In this document: one piece after another, positions 52,201-63,430 of the stretch
Position numbering within the stretch: the first letter of the stretch is position 1
How the letters are laid out: every line of letters starts with the position of its first letter
From: Plotosus lineatus
Taxonomy: Eukaryota > Chordata > Actinopteri > Siluriformes > Plotosidae
DNA length: 64,000 bases
Assembly: GCA_024760905.1 (NCBI GenBank)
Contig: CM045731.1
Location: forward strand, 18,407,001 to 18,471,000
Reading direction: 5' to 3'
Translations under genes and position numbers: made by a program
The notes under the pieces: generated by a model
Databases searched by the model: none
What the model was told of the DNA's origin: nothing
Seen by the model: only the letters and a program-made list of their open reading frames with translations

Positions 52201-55200
52201 TGATAAAGTGTTGGAGTACCCAGCTACCTCCGGAAGATAAGGGAGTGCAATTGGTCAGGCTAAAGATCAGCACAGGATTATTGCAGATGATACCATTGAG
52301 AGGCATCTTAAAATCCCTGTAGGTATTCTTTTATGGAAAACATCAAGACAGCAATTGCTAAAAACAATGTAGACGCAAGTTCCGGTCACTGAAGACTTGC
52401 TTAGTTTCTTGAAATGGTAAGTCGAAAACCAAGTTCTAAGTTAATTAAGAGTAACGATTTATGATTTATAACATGGGTAGGAGTGGCATAATGGTCAGCA
52501 CATCCGAATTAGAACAAGAATGTCCTGGGTTCAAGTTCCAGGTTCCATGTTTGTGTGCCATTTGCATGTTTTTCCCATTCTTAAACGGGTTTACTCTGGG
52601 TAGTAATTTTCTTTTGCAGTCCAACAACATGCACATCAGGCTAACTGGCGGTTTTGGTGGGCTGTAAAAGAAAACTTGATACCCAAGGTAAACCCACTGT
52701 CTGTCTTCCTTTCGGCTTTTTCCCTTTTACTCGGGAGTCGCCACAGTGAATCATCTGATTCGCACGTTTGATTTGGCAGAGGTTTTTACGTCAGATGCCC
52801 TTCCTGTCACAACCCTTTTTCGCAAGGGACAGAAACACGCTGACGACTTTGAAGTCTACTCTTTACGAAAGTCAGCAACGGTTCTTTTACATGCTTCTCA
52901 CCATAGACAGTGAGAGACATGGTCCGCCTTTGATAACCCAGTCAGCTGCACTGGGGGGGACAGTGACAACCCTGTGGAGAGTGGGACTCGAACCCTCAAC
53001 CTTTAGCTCAGCGATCCAGCGCCCTATACCACTAGACCACCACTGCCCCACCCAAGATAAATCCACTGAAGCATGGGAAAAACAGCCACAAAAATGTTGA
53101 TGTTTTATCACCGGTCTTGCTGCTCTACTGAACCAGAACCATTCCATGAATTGAAAGTTGTATAACTTTGGTTTATACATCTAACAACTGCATCATAGAC
53201 ATCACCTTCAGTCTCTGCACGCACATTCACACCAACCATTAGGGGGTGTAATAACTTCTTTCTAATGATCCATTTTTATCCCGTCCCCTTCCCTTTGTCT
53301 TTCAGCCCAAGAGTCTGGAGCATTTCCTGTCTCTGGAGGACAGTCGTCTTTTGGCCCATTTGAAATCTTCAGGCAGTCTGGCTGTCCTGCCCTACTCCCT
53401 TTGGTTCAGGCGCTGTTTCGCAGACTGTCTTCCGGAGTCCAGCCTACAGAGGTCAGTACTAATATAGTTATTGAACCTCTGAGTCTGCTCATCTTCTACT
53501 CTACTGTAGAAATACCCATCACACGAAGCAGACTAGATTGATAAAATAATATGTTTTAAAATTTCTACAGTGGGTCGGAATGCTGGCGCAGAGTTTAGCA
53601 CGTCCACAGTAAAAAAAAAAAACCCTGGGTTCCTGTGCCGGGCTTGGGTCGTTTCTGTGTGCTGTTTGCATGTTCTCCTCATGCTTGTGTGGGTTTCCTT
53701 TGGGTACTCTGGTTTTCTCCCACAAAACACCAAAAACATGCACAGTAGGCTAATTGGCTGTTCCAAATCACCCCAAGATATGAGTGTAAATGGTTGCTTG
53801 TGTGTTTCCCTGTGATGGCTTGGCGAGCTGTCTTGGTGTACTACATTCTTGCCAAAAAGTTGGCTGAGATGGATGCCAGCCTCCCTGCAACCCAAATTAG
53901 GATTAAGTGGCTTAGTAAATGAATAAATGAATTTCAACAATATGATGTGGTTTGGCTGTACTGGGCTTTGTGTGGTGTAGTGTTTTGGGGTTTTTTTGGG
54001 TGGGTGGGCAGTAGTACTTCTGTAACAGCAGTGTGTTACAGATGCCTAATGGATTCTATCAGACGAGCCCCCACTTGTTACGGATAGGTAAATTTAGAAG
54101 CTGGAAATTGCCCCATGAAATCAGCAAAGCACGACAGACCACGACATAAACTATATACAATTTAATAATATGAACAAAATAAGACAAAATTCATAACTTA
54201 CATCTTAGAGCTAAACCACATACAAATTAACAAAGGGTACCAAGCAGGGTAAATTTAGAGATGGCGCATGTGCTGGCGGGGAAAGGCTTGCCATCCGATG
54301 CGTATTCCATGGTTCACCTTGGATGAGTTGATCCGCCGAGATGAGTCCCCTTAAATGATCTGTCCAAAGAGACACGAGGAAACTGGAAGAGACTGTAGCC
54401 AGTCGACAACAGGACCTTAATATAGATTCCCTAATGTTCGGGACCGCCACCAAGCTTGACCTGCCATCACCTGACCCGCCACCAGGGCACATGCGCAACT
54501 TAGCCCCCTTATGGAAAATTCCAGACCCAAAGAGCTGAGTCACACCATGTGACTCTCTTCACAGCACATTACCTGAACATAATTATACGATTAGACGATA
54601 ATTACATTCAACCTTTATAGAGCCATTATTTTTATACAGTATTTACATTCATACAAATATTTACATGCCTGTAACACAGTGCTGTAGTAGTTAGCACATT
54701 TGCCTCACAGCAAGAAAGTAATATGTTTCAGTCCCAGGCTTGGGTGTTTCTGTGTGGAGTTTGCATGTTCTCCCTGTGCTTGCCTGGGTTTCCTCTGGGT
54801 ACTCTGGTTTCCTCACAACAGTCTACAAACACACATTTTTCAGGGATCTCAGTGAGGTTTATAAAAAAACGGAGGAAACGGGTTCAGAGATCGAGGAAAT
54901 GAAATATTTCAGCTGGGGTCAAAGGGGCCGCAGGGAACCTGAAGCTGAAAAAATAGAGGAATTACGCTAAATAGACGAGTAAAAATAGAGGAATTCCGCT
55001 AAACAGAAGAGTAAAAATAGAGGAATTCTGCTAAGTAGACAAGTAAAAAATAGAGAAATTCTGCTAAATAGACGAGTAAAAATAGAGGAATTCTGCTAAA
55101 TGGACGAGTAAAAATAGAGGAATTCTGCTAAATAGGCGAGTAAAAATAGAGGAATTCTGCTAAATAGACGAGTAAAAATAGAGGAATTCTGCTAAATAGG

Positions 55201-58200
55201 CGAGTAAAAATAGAGGAATTCCGCTAAATAGACGAGTAAAAATGGAGGAATTCTGCTAAATAGACGAGTAAAAATAGAGGAATTCTGCTAAATAGACGAG
55301 TAAAAATAGAGGAATTCTGCTAATAGACGAGTAAAAATGGAGGAATTCCGCTAAATAGAGGAGATCTGGGATCCCTGATTTTTAAGCTGATTCGATATAC
55401 TCAACTGCTCGAGTGTGTTTAAATGGCTGTGTGTTGCACTGAGGTGGTCTGGTAAGTTGTTCAGGATATATTGTTCAGGTTTTATCTTCTAAAGGATAAA
55501 ACAGTTCAGGAGATGAGATCCAAAGTGATCAATAAACCTCTTGGACGTGATTTAAGACCCGCTGTGCTATGAAGGAACTTTTGGGCTCCTATAACACTAC
55601 CAGTGTGTTCTACTCATCATTCTTTGAGGGATTTCTGAGGAAGAGCAGCACTGTGTATCTGTCAAGTAGGACTGTTGTGATTTGCTGTGTTGTGTCGGTG
55701 GTGTTTGTTTACAGAGTCTGGGACAAGGTGATCAGCGGCTCGTGTAAAATCCTAGTCTTCGTGGCCGTGGAGATATTGCTGAGCTACAAGATCAAGCTCA
55801 TGGGAATGAGTCGAGCAGATGCAGTGAGAAGCTTCCTGAGCAATGTGAGAGAACACTGATATACACACCCACAGTAATCGCAATTAGGTCCATAAGTATT
55901 TGGGCTACTCCATAGTTTCTTTGCCTCTGTACACGACTATAGTGGATCTGTAATGGAGCAGATAAAGACATGATCGATGTGTAGCCTTTCAACTGGAATT
56001 TAAGACTTAATAAACATTTTAGGAGTTAGAGTCACAATGAAGTAGTTTTTTGAATGATTAAGAAAACAATTATAAAATTTGGTTTTCATATGATGGAGAA
56101 TTTTTGGGTCTCGGAGGTCGTCATCTACACCTCTTTCAAATAATTTTTTATATCATACAGTGGTATGAAAAAACTGTCTGAACCTTTTGGAGTTTCTCAC
56201 ATTTCCGCATAAAATCACCATCAAATGTGATCTGATCTTTGTCAAAATCACATAGATGAAAAAACAGTGTCTGCTTTAACTAAAACCACCCAAACATTTA
56301 TAGGTTTTCATATTTTAATGAGGATGCCACATGCAAGAATTGTTGAATATGTGCTTTTTTTTTAACCTTCACGCTGTTGTTCACGTTTTCTATACCAGGG
56401 GTCCTCAACCACCAGCTCAATTGGTACCGGTCCACATGAAGAAAGAATTCATTATTCCCCGTTTTATTTATTATCTGAGTCTGAACGATCTTTATTTTTG
56501 AAAAATCTTTTATTTTGAAAAATGACCGGATTCTCTTGGATACATGTCGGTCGTTTGAGAGCTAAAATGTAACCCACAAGGGGACGGCACAAGAACAGAG
56601 ACGAGTTGGACTTGTTTCAAACAATAGGTTTTTTTGGGTGAGACTGAGCCTGAGCCTTCATTCTGTCCGCTGGTGCACCATCACCTGTGTTTTTTTATTT
56701 ATTTATTTATTTTTAAGAAAAGTTCAAGCGCTACTTCCCAACCAACTTTATTTCAGCTGCTGAAAAATAACATTCATGGAGTGCTTCTTCTTCTTCTTCT
56801 TCTTCTTTTTATTATTATTATTATTATTATTACTAATAATAATAACAATAATAATAATATTTTATAGAAATAAATTATATTTACAATATAGACAATCTAT
56901 GACCCCCCCATCCCCATCTCCCCCCAGTCCGCGGTAAAATTATCAAGCGTTGATAAACGCTGTCCACGGTGATAAAAAGGTAAGGGATCCCTGTTCTATA
57001 CCATGACTGATTCTTTTGAAATCCCTCATGTACTGCAAACAGAAGAACCTGTTTACTCGCAACGTCTTTATCATGCAAGCCTGAAGGTAGAAGTTGAGAC
57101 TGTCAATACATGTTAATGCAAAGCCAGTTGTATTGTGGAATGTGTTCCTGAGCTTGGGAAAGCTGTTCCAAAATTTGCGTGATGGGAAAAAGAATGCGTT
57201 ATAATAAATTATGTGAAGCTAACTGGGTTATCAAAGGCCGGCCATGTCTCTCACTGTCTACGGTGTGAGGCATGTAAAAGAACCAATGCTGACTTTTGTC
57301 AAGAGTAGCTGCATGTTTCTGCCCTGTGGTGGCCTGGCGAGCTGTCCAGGGTGTACTCTGCCCTCGCCCAGAGTCGGCTGAGATGGATGCCAGCCTCCCT
57401 GTGACCCTAATCAGGATTAAGTGGTTCAGAGAATGAATTAATGAATGAAACATGTTGAGACACTTTCCCTTGGTTTGTACTCAACACACGACTGATACTG
57501 CTCAATGAAAACACACTACAGTACTGCTGTTACTTGCTTACCATGCGTTTACACTTGGGCGCAATCTCCGTGATCCAAAGAAAAAGCGTGGAGCATGATT
57601 GGGGTATCAAAAGAGGGCAAGGTGCATCCAAGAGGTGAAACTCGGAGGAATCGTATTTCCAGGTTCATCAAGGTCTGTGAAGCTTGACTACAATTCCCAT
57701 GTTCCTATCATGATTGGCATCAAATCGTAAAATATTGTAATAATTGAAGCAACATTTTTTACAGTCACAATTTTTGCCACGATCAGCTCAATGTACAGTA
57801 GTCCCTCGCTACTTCGTACTTCAATTCATGTGGCTTCAGTGCATCACGGGGTTTTTTTTTTAATTCATTAAATTAAAAAAATAAAGAAATTAAGAAAGAA
57901 TGGTAGAAAAAGTTAAGGAAAATGCCGCAAAAACAAGGCCAATTACCAAAAAAAAAACCCAAACAAACAAAAAAACAACCCAAAACCCCTCAACAAAACT
58001 ATAGTCAGCCCTCTACTTACGAAGACCCCTGTGTACGAAATCCCCGGGTTACGAATATCATTTTCCTAAGTTTCCGTCCCCGGGATACGAAAACAACCCC
58101 TTCTTATGAAAAGAAATTCAAAATTCAAACGCACCAATCAAAATTTCACACGACGTGCGAGTTGCTCTCTCATTGGCTGTCTCTCAACATCCCGCCCCGC

Positions 58201-58390
58201 TGGCCTCCCAGATAGAGACAGAGGGAAGCTTCACTCTTTAGTTTTTAGTTTAGTTTTTTAAGTTGTTTAATTCAGTATTCAGTAATTCATCTGGAATTCC
58301 TATCCCTCGAGGAATCAAAATAAAGTTGAGTTTGCCAAGCAGGGAATGCACTTTGAATTCCACATCTTGTGGGCGTGGCCTACAGCGCGA

Positions 58391-58434
<44 letters not shown>

Positions 58435-59209
58435 AGTGTGTGTGTGTGTTAATAAAAAATCTTTAATAATGGTTTAATTAATTAATATGTTAATAAAATG
58501 TTTAAATTGTTTAATAAATAATTTTCTTTTACTTTTAACACATTTCATACAAAATTGGTCTACTTTTATCATTTTTAAAGGGTTTATGGGGTTTATCCAG
58601 TCCAAAGACTGGAGCCTTGGGACGAATTAGGCGTTTAACATGTACAATGTGACCCCTACTTACGAAATCCCCGCGATACGAAAAAGGCACCAGAATGGGT
58701 TAATTTCGTAGGTAGGGGGCCGACTGTACTTACATTTTTATGTGAGGTGCGCATCTGTGTGTGTGTGTGTGTGTGTGTATTTATTTTATTTACATCTTAT
58801 GCATTATTTTTGAATGTTTAATTATTATAAGCATCTATAGTTTTGAATATGTATATATTGATTGATTATTTATTTATTGATATTATATACACATATTTCT
58901 GTACGTCAGTCATGGGGTGTCGATCCTTCTTCGTGGAATTCGGCAACCGCGGGGGGGTCTCGGGCCCAGTTAACCACGGAAAGTGAGGGATCCCTGTATT
59001 ACCTTTTGATCACCCCACCCCTCCACACATGTGGATATTGTTCCCCAATGTAAACCCAGCATTGCCTTTGTACTCTCATGTTTAGTTCACCTCAAGTAAA
59101 TCTGTTTACCTCCCATCCATAGATGCCACAAGAGAACACGGATGCCATAGTGACCAAAGCCATAGAACTGTGGCACAAGTACTGTGGGACTCCCATGCAC
59201 TCTGTTTAA
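49171..59209 (+). CDS. tbc1d7: TBC1 domain family member 7, complete coding region in 7 exons
   Basis: TBC1D7 is the third core subunit of the TSC1-TSC2 complex, which turns off Rheb and thereby mTORC1. Seven coding exons assemble to 294 residues (human 293) with matching phases throughout. The protein starts [19 protein letters not shown] and ends [11 protein letters not shown], closely matching human MTEDSQRNFRSVYYEKVGF and HKHCGTPVHSS. The TBC fold spans most of the chain. I see neither the IxxDxxR arginine-finger motif nor a YxQG glutamine-finger motif at the expected places, consistent with a scaffold role. The start lies 8 bases inside an exon with its own acceptor, so a non-coding 5' exon must lie upstream. 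Confidence 0.97.
49711..49913 (+). mobile_element. LINE 3' end with (TATCT)n tail
   Basis: Matches, in the opposite orientation, 29617-29815: atctatttttgcaccccct, gtgaatttctccattgtgag and the ttatc pentamer tail. It lies in tbc1d7 intron 1 of the coding region. Confidence 0.8.
49940..50248 (-). mobile_element. tRNA-derived SINE
   Basis: The reverse strand has the gcgacacattagcggagtg head, B box gggctcgaatccc and the tccaatgacatgcacatgag body. Confidence 0.7.
50444..50524 (+). CDS. tbc1d7: tbc1d7 second coding exon
   Basis: 81 bases between gaccttcag and CTTG|gtgaga, phase 1 in and out. It encodes [20 protein letters not shown], matching the human [20 protein letters not shown] at the start of the TBC fold. 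Confidence 0.97.
50654..50844 (+). CDS. tbc1d7: tbc1d7 third coding exon
   Basis: 191 bases between gtcttcag and CCT|gtaagg, phase 1 in and 0 out. It encodes [20 protein letters not shown] and AEVYLRMYQLE-like [10 protein letters not shown], aligned with human ILPPHHESHAKVMMYRKEQY. Intron 2 before it is only 129 bases and stays open in frame, so frame alone would wrongly merge the two exons. Confidence 0.95.
51593..51730 (+). CDS. tbc1d7: tbc1d7 fourth coding exon
   Basis: 138 bases between tgttctcag and CTG|gtttgt, phase 0 on both sides. It encodes [20 protein letters not shown] and FVNQFNQKF, matching human [20 protein letters not shown] and FVNQLNTKY. The donor gtttgt is a weak match to consensus. 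Confidence 0.95.
51836..52173 (-). mobile_element. tRNA-derived SINE, L2-like tail
   Basis: Same family as 5401-5737: tail ggattaagcggttacagaaa, body with gtaaaagaaccattgatgac, and head tgatggcctggtggtaaaag in reverse. Confidence 0.82.
52474..52690 (+). mobile_element. tRNA-derived SINE fragment
   Basis: Head gtaggagtggcataatggtc, B-box region gggttcaagttcc, then a truncated body. Confidence 0.65.
52700..53049 (-). mobile_element. tRNA-derived SINE with RTE-like tail, 19-bp target duplication
   Basis: Same build as 39145-39497. The duplication acccaaggtaaacccactg (52681-52699) recurs at 53050-53068 with two changes. Confidence 0.82.
53306..53451 (+). CDS. tbc1d7: tbc1d7 fifth coding exon
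   Basis: 146 bases between gtctttcag and CAGAG|gtcagt, phase 0 in and 2 out. It encodes [12 protein letters not shown] and [17 protein letters not shown], matching human LNLEDGRLLTHL and [17 protein letters not shown]. Confidence 0.97.
53571..53932 (+). mobile_element. tRNA-derived SINE, near full length
   Basis: Runs from a degraded head (gtcggaatgctggcgcagag) through gggtttcctttgggtactct and cctgcaacccaaattaggat to a gaataaatgaa tail. 53940-54660 shows nothing else I recognise. Confidence 0.7.
54676..54840 (+). mobile_element. tRNA-derived SINE fragment
   Basis: Head acacagtgctgtagtagtta and body tgtggagtttgcatgttctc, truncated about 100 bases before a minisatellite. Confidence 0.65.
54948..55363 (+). 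repeat. 32-bp minisatellite, 13 copies
   Basis: The unit is roughly aaaaatagaggaattctgct followed by aaatagacgagt. Thirteen copies differ at a few positions (ctg/ccg/acg; gacg/ggcg). It lies in the intron before tbc1d7 exon 6. Confidence 0.95.
55715..55844 (+). CDS. tbc1d7: tbc1d7 sixth coding exon
   Basis: 130 bases between gtttgtttacag and AAT|gtgaga, completing a split Arg codon and ending in phase 0. It encodes [20 protein letters not shown], one residue different from human. Confidence 0.98.
57214..57449 (+). mobile_element. 5'-truncated tRNA-derived SINE, L2-like tail
   Basis: Starts inside the body at gaagctaactgggttatc and continues to the gaatgaattaatgaatga tail. The head is missing. 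Confidence 0.78.
57796..58996 (+). mobile_element. Tigger-like element containing a second Tigger-like element
   Basis: Outer ends cagtagtccctcgctacttc and (reverse) cagggatccctcactttccg, flanked by TA, as in 862-1299. The inner element 58002-58726 has ends tagtcagccctctacttacg / inverse cgtaggtagggggccgactg, also at TA. Confidence 0.72.
58388..58431 (+). repeat. GA microsatellite
   Basis: About 21 GA units inside the inner Tigger-like element. Confidence 0.93.
59123..59209 (+). CDS. tbc1d7: tbc1d7 last coding exon and stop
   Basis: 87 bases after ctcccatccatag, ending TAA. It encodes [20 protein letters not shown] and PMHSV, matching the human C-terminus. It is separated from exon 6 by a 3.3-kb intron full of Tigger-like elements. 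The bases after the stop up to about 59490 are probable 3' UTR. Confidence 0.97.
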   Translation: MPQENTDAIVTKAIELWHKYCGTPMHSV

Positions 59210-59481
59210 TTAATGCCGTATGAACTTGGACTTGAAGCAAGAGAAGAAGCGTTCGGTACATGTGAGCACTTTCCCCCACTACGGACTCCACAGCTCTGTG
59301 TCTGTGTTTACATGCAGCCTGATAACTCGACTGATTAATCAGTCAGAATACACGAAACGATGTTTGTGTTGATTGAATTAATGCATTTAATAGCAAAGAA
59401 ACGAAAAGTGAAAATTCTGTCTGGATACTTAATATTTACTTTGGAATTAGTACATAACCTTCAGCAACAAAAACAAATAGT

Positions 59482-59487
59482 AATAAA
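59482..59487 (+). terminator. tbc1d7: candidate tbc1d7 polyadenylation signal
   Basis: A canonical AATAAA lies 273 bases after the stop codon and is followed by a T-rich, GT-containing stretch. It is the first canonical hexamer downstream of the stop. Not otherwise tested. Confidence 0.5.
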
Positions 59488-59616
59488 TTTTGTTACAACC
59501 TTTTTATTTGTGGTGTTATAGTCAAAAATGGTTCATGAAGATGAGTACAGGTAAGAAACATGTGTAATGCATTCTGGTCTTTTTTTTTTTTTTTTGACAA
59601 GCAGCATGCACTTGGG

Positions 59617-60116
59617 CATGGTGGCGTAGTGGTCAGCACATCCACCTTACGGCAGGAAAGTCCAGGTTCCGAGTGCCGGGCTCAGAAAATGCACTTCTGT
59701 GTGGAGTTTGTGCCTGCGTTGGTTTCCTCCTATAGTCTGGGGACATGCACATCAGACTAATCATTCATTTGTTCATTTTCTGCATCGTTTAATCCTAATA
59801 GGGTTGCAGGGAGACCGGCACCCATCCGAGCCAACTCTGGGCAAGGGCCGAGTACACCTGGACAGTCAGGCTATCGCAGGGCAGAAACATGCAAAGGGCT
59901 ATGCAGCTACTCTTGATAAAATTAGGGTAATTAGTTGTTCCAAATTGCACCTAGGTGTGAGTATGAAGGGTAGTGTGTGTGTGTGTGTGTGTGTGTGTGT
60001 TGGCTCTGCAGTAGACTCACACACTGTTCAAGATGTAACCCACCTTCACCCAGAGTCAGCTGAGAGAGGCTCCAGCCTTCCTGCGACCTGAGTAGGATTT
60101 AGCAGTGCAGCAAATG
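59617..60116 (+). mobile_element. tRNA-derived SINE interrupted by a minus-strand SINE
   Basis: The head gcatggtggcgtagtggtca and body break off near 59760, where a reverse L2-tail SINE (59760-59930, ggcacccatccgagccaact) intervenes. They resume at attagttgttccaaattgc. A TG run lies at 59972-60000. Confidence 0.68.
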
Positions 60117-60378
60117 AATGTGAGGCACACCTTGAACAGCTCACCAGACCATCACAGGGCCAACACACAAAACCTTTCACACTCAATTAGGGGCAATTTG
60201 GAACAGCCAATTGAGCCTGATGTGCAGGTCTTTGGATTGTAGGAGGGAACCGGAGTACCTGGAGGAAACCCACTCAAGCATGCAGAGAACACGCACACCA
60301 CTCCACGCAGAAAAACATCCTTCTTTTGAAGGACCTTGTCGCTGTGAGGCGGATGTGCGAACCACTGCGCCGCTCTTG
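60117..60378 (-). mobile_element. tRNA-derived SINE
   Basis: The reverse strand has the agcggcgcagtggttcgcac head and ggtttcctccaggtactccg body. Confidence 0.7.
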
Positions 60379-61126
60379 TTCCTGAATATCAGGTAAATAT
60401 AAATATAAATATAAATGCTGAATAGTTTGCTGCTGCAAAGTTTTGTTCTTGCTGACTGTTTAATAGTCACATTTATATGATGGTTTTGTGTGAAGGACAT
60501 GAATTAAAACTGTTAATATAAACAACACAGTGACCAGAATTCTTGTTTAGAACACACACGCAATTTTTTTTTTTCGTCCGCTTTTTTAAAAATCTTTGCA
60601 TGTGACACCCCCGTGGCAGTGAGACAGGAAAAGAAATGAAATATAAAATTGTATGCACTGTTGAGATGGCAGAGCTCCGTGTTTTATTTCAATCTTATTA
60701 AATATTTTTTCTGTATATCTGAAACTGCATACGTACGCTGTTTAGAAATGGGGGAGGAAGTTTGTGGAGAATAAGATAGGGCGCCTCCTCCTCTTGTTAA
60801 ATCTCTCGGCTAATAGCAGCAGGAGAGGAGCATTGCAGCGAGACTGTAAACAGGACAAAAAAAAACCCAACAACAACAACAACAAAAAACAACAACCACC
60901 ACCACTGGAAATCTGCACACAAGTTGAAGATTACTTTTGGGCCCCAGTCCACGGGCCCCTGTCTTTGTAAACAGAGCACAGATCGGAGGACAAGACAGAA
61001 GTGCATTTGTCGATGGTCAAACATGTCCGCCTCACAGCAACAAGGTCCTGGGTTCAAGTTCCGGGCTTGTTAAAAGTTGTTTACTGTTATGCCATTTCGC
61101 AGATGCCCTTTAGCAACTTATATAGA

Positions 61127-61879
61127 CAGTGGAACCTCAACTTACAAAAGCCTCAATAAACGAAAAAATCCAGGTTACAAAAAACATTTTCCTAAAATTT
61201 TTGTCTCTGGATACGAAACAAGTTCACGTTACGAAAGCACCATCTCGAAAATTAAAACAATGCACGAGTTGCTCTCCCATTGACTACATTTCCCAACATC
61301 CCGCCCCACTGGCCTCCCATTGGCTATCTCCCAACATCCCGCCCCGTTTGCCTCCCATTGGCTAGGAGGGATGATGCAACTCCCTCCCATTGGCTATTAT
61401 GGGGCATCCATAATGCTTTTTGTGTAAAGGAAAGAGTGACTGTTGTTTCATGAGTTTTTCGAGTGTGCTCATTGCAACTTTATCTTTTGGCTCAGGCTTT
61501 TATCCTTGCATAAACATTTGTAAGATTATAACTCTGCTAAGAAGACATGGTCAACATACGTGCGCACGCACACACCCACACGCGCCTGTGTGTGCTTCCC
61601 AGTCTGCGTGAAAAAAAGAAGCGGGCTCGTAGCATGCGGTTGAGTGATACCGCAAAGGAATATGGCCAAACCTGTCTATCATTGGTATGATATTGAAGCC
61701 GAAGGAGGCTTTAAAAGGTATGCTTTTATCATTTATAATGGGTTTAGGGGGTAGTTTAGCGGGCCTTGGAACGAATCACATGTTTTACATGTAAAATGCG
61801 GTTCAACTTACCTGGTTACTCAACCAGGTTCCGAAAAAGGCTCCGGAACGGATTAATTTCTTAAGGTGAGGTACCACTG
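61127..61879 (+). mobile_element. 753-bp Tigger-like non-autonomous element
   Basis: Left end cagtggaacctcaacttac, right end taaggtgaggtaccactg plus TA. It is the sister copy of 14635-15389 along its whole length. Confidence 0.8.
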
Positions 61880-62039
61880 TATATAAAATTTTAATCTAAT
61901 TTATACATCTGAGCAGATGAGGCTTAAGGGTCTTGATCAGGGGCCCAATGGTGGCAGATTGTTATGATGGACACAAAGCTGTGACCTTTTGGTTTCAGGA
62001 ATCCAAAGCCTTAACCACTGACATTTCCATGGAGATGGC

Positions 62040-62225
62040 ATGTTCTTGTGGTGCTTGCCTGGGTTTCCTCCAGGTACCCTGGTTTCCTCCCACAATCCAA
62101 AACTTAACCATGAGGTGGTCTGGCGAGCTGTTTAAGGTGTACTTGACCCAGCGTCGGCTGTGAGAGGCTGCAGCCTCCCCACCCTAACAGTAGGATTGAG
62201 CGGTTTGACGAATGGGAGAACTGAA
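62040..62225 (+). mobile_element. SINE/L2-like 3' fragment
   Basis: Contains gcctgggtttcctccaggta and the cctaacagtaggattgagcg end of the common SINE family. 62230-63000 shows only a TG/CA patch near 62624. Confidence 0.55.
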
Positions 62226-63004
62226 TGAAAACCAGATATTTCGAACACAGAGGAATTATTGCTTAGTTTAGTCACTAAGTTGGCATGAGCGTGAAATCAA
62301 AACATCTGGATTGTTTTGGCTTTATTTGTAAAGGTTTCCGTCGGAGTTATCTGCAAAAAGTATGCAGAAATTGGAAAGTAAAGATATGGTATGGTTTATA
62401 AGTAAATCTGTTTAAAATATTTAAGATTCATGTTTGCTTGTAGAATATTTCTTTTTTTTTTTGCTCAACACCTACATAAGTACAAAATGGGTTTATGTTA
62501 CCAATTACAGGGCTGCGTGCACAGAGTTACACCCACCTCACGTGTTTAATCAAACACCCGTACAGGATATTTAAGTGTACTTCCAGAGCACAACATTATC
62601 TTTAAATTTGAACTCAGATCACTCACACACACACACAAGTTCACGACAGGTCAAATTGTCAGGAATTGGTGAATCTAGGCCAGTCAGTTCATCTTGGGAA
62701 CTTGGGCGCCCGTTTCCTCTCCTTGAATCAGATCAGAAGAGCAACATCGTCTCTCTTATCAAGTCCCGGTCCCTATGCAGTTTGATCCCAGCCCATTAGA
62801 TTCAGTACTTCCCAGAGGTGAATTTGTCATTGGTTAATGCCCTGTTCTTCTGCTCAGCCATCAGCACTATGGTCGGTGAAACCTAGAATAAGGAGTGAGA
62901 AAGCATTAGTGATGACAACAGTGATCACAAATGTTGGCAAACATCTGCTTTAATTGCTGTAATGCTGATATTCATGCATTTATTTGACAAAGCACTTTAT
63001 CCAA

Positions 63005-63215
63005 CTAGAATCATGAAGTGGGATGGAGCCTATCTCAGCCGATACTATTCAAAGGTAGAGTACACCCTGAGCAGCTTGCCAATTTATGACACGACCAACA
63101 CACACAGTCATTCACACTCGCACCAAGGGGCAACATGGAAAATCCAATCAGATTAATGTACATGTGTTTGAACTATGGGAGAAAACCGGAGTCTGAGCAG
63201 GGAACCTACAAACAC
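63005..63215 (-). mobile_element. degraded SINE fragment
   Basis: The blocks ggagcctatctcagccgata, ccaacacacacagtcattca and actatgggagaaaaccgg are in the usual order of the reversed SINE body. No head is seen. Confidence 0.5.
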
Positions 63216-63255
63216 GGGGAACATGAAAACCACAAACAAAAAATTAATTAAAGTA

Positions 63256-63430
63256 CAGACGCTCCCCAACTTACGTTTTTAATTGGTTCCGGATGGCCGA
63301 ACGTAAGTTGAAAGTGAACGTAAGTTGTTACAGTGACGTATGGCGTGTAACGTGTGAAGTATGACACTCATACTGCACTACACATCCATAAATACCATTA
63401 CCGTATCTCATAAAACACCCCAAATCAATT
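63256..63430 (+). mobile_element. Tigger/mariner-like element end, inverse of window start
   Basis: Begins after TA with cagacgctccccaacttacg and shares about 170 bases with the reverse complement of 1-164. The right limit is not found; it may continue beyond 63720. 63430-64000 shows no gene I recognise. Confidence 0.6.

Noticed and set aside
54948..55363. CRISPR-like regular repeat
   Set aside because: The 32-bp units are directly tandem with no unique spacers, and the context is a vertebrate intron; it is a minisatellite.
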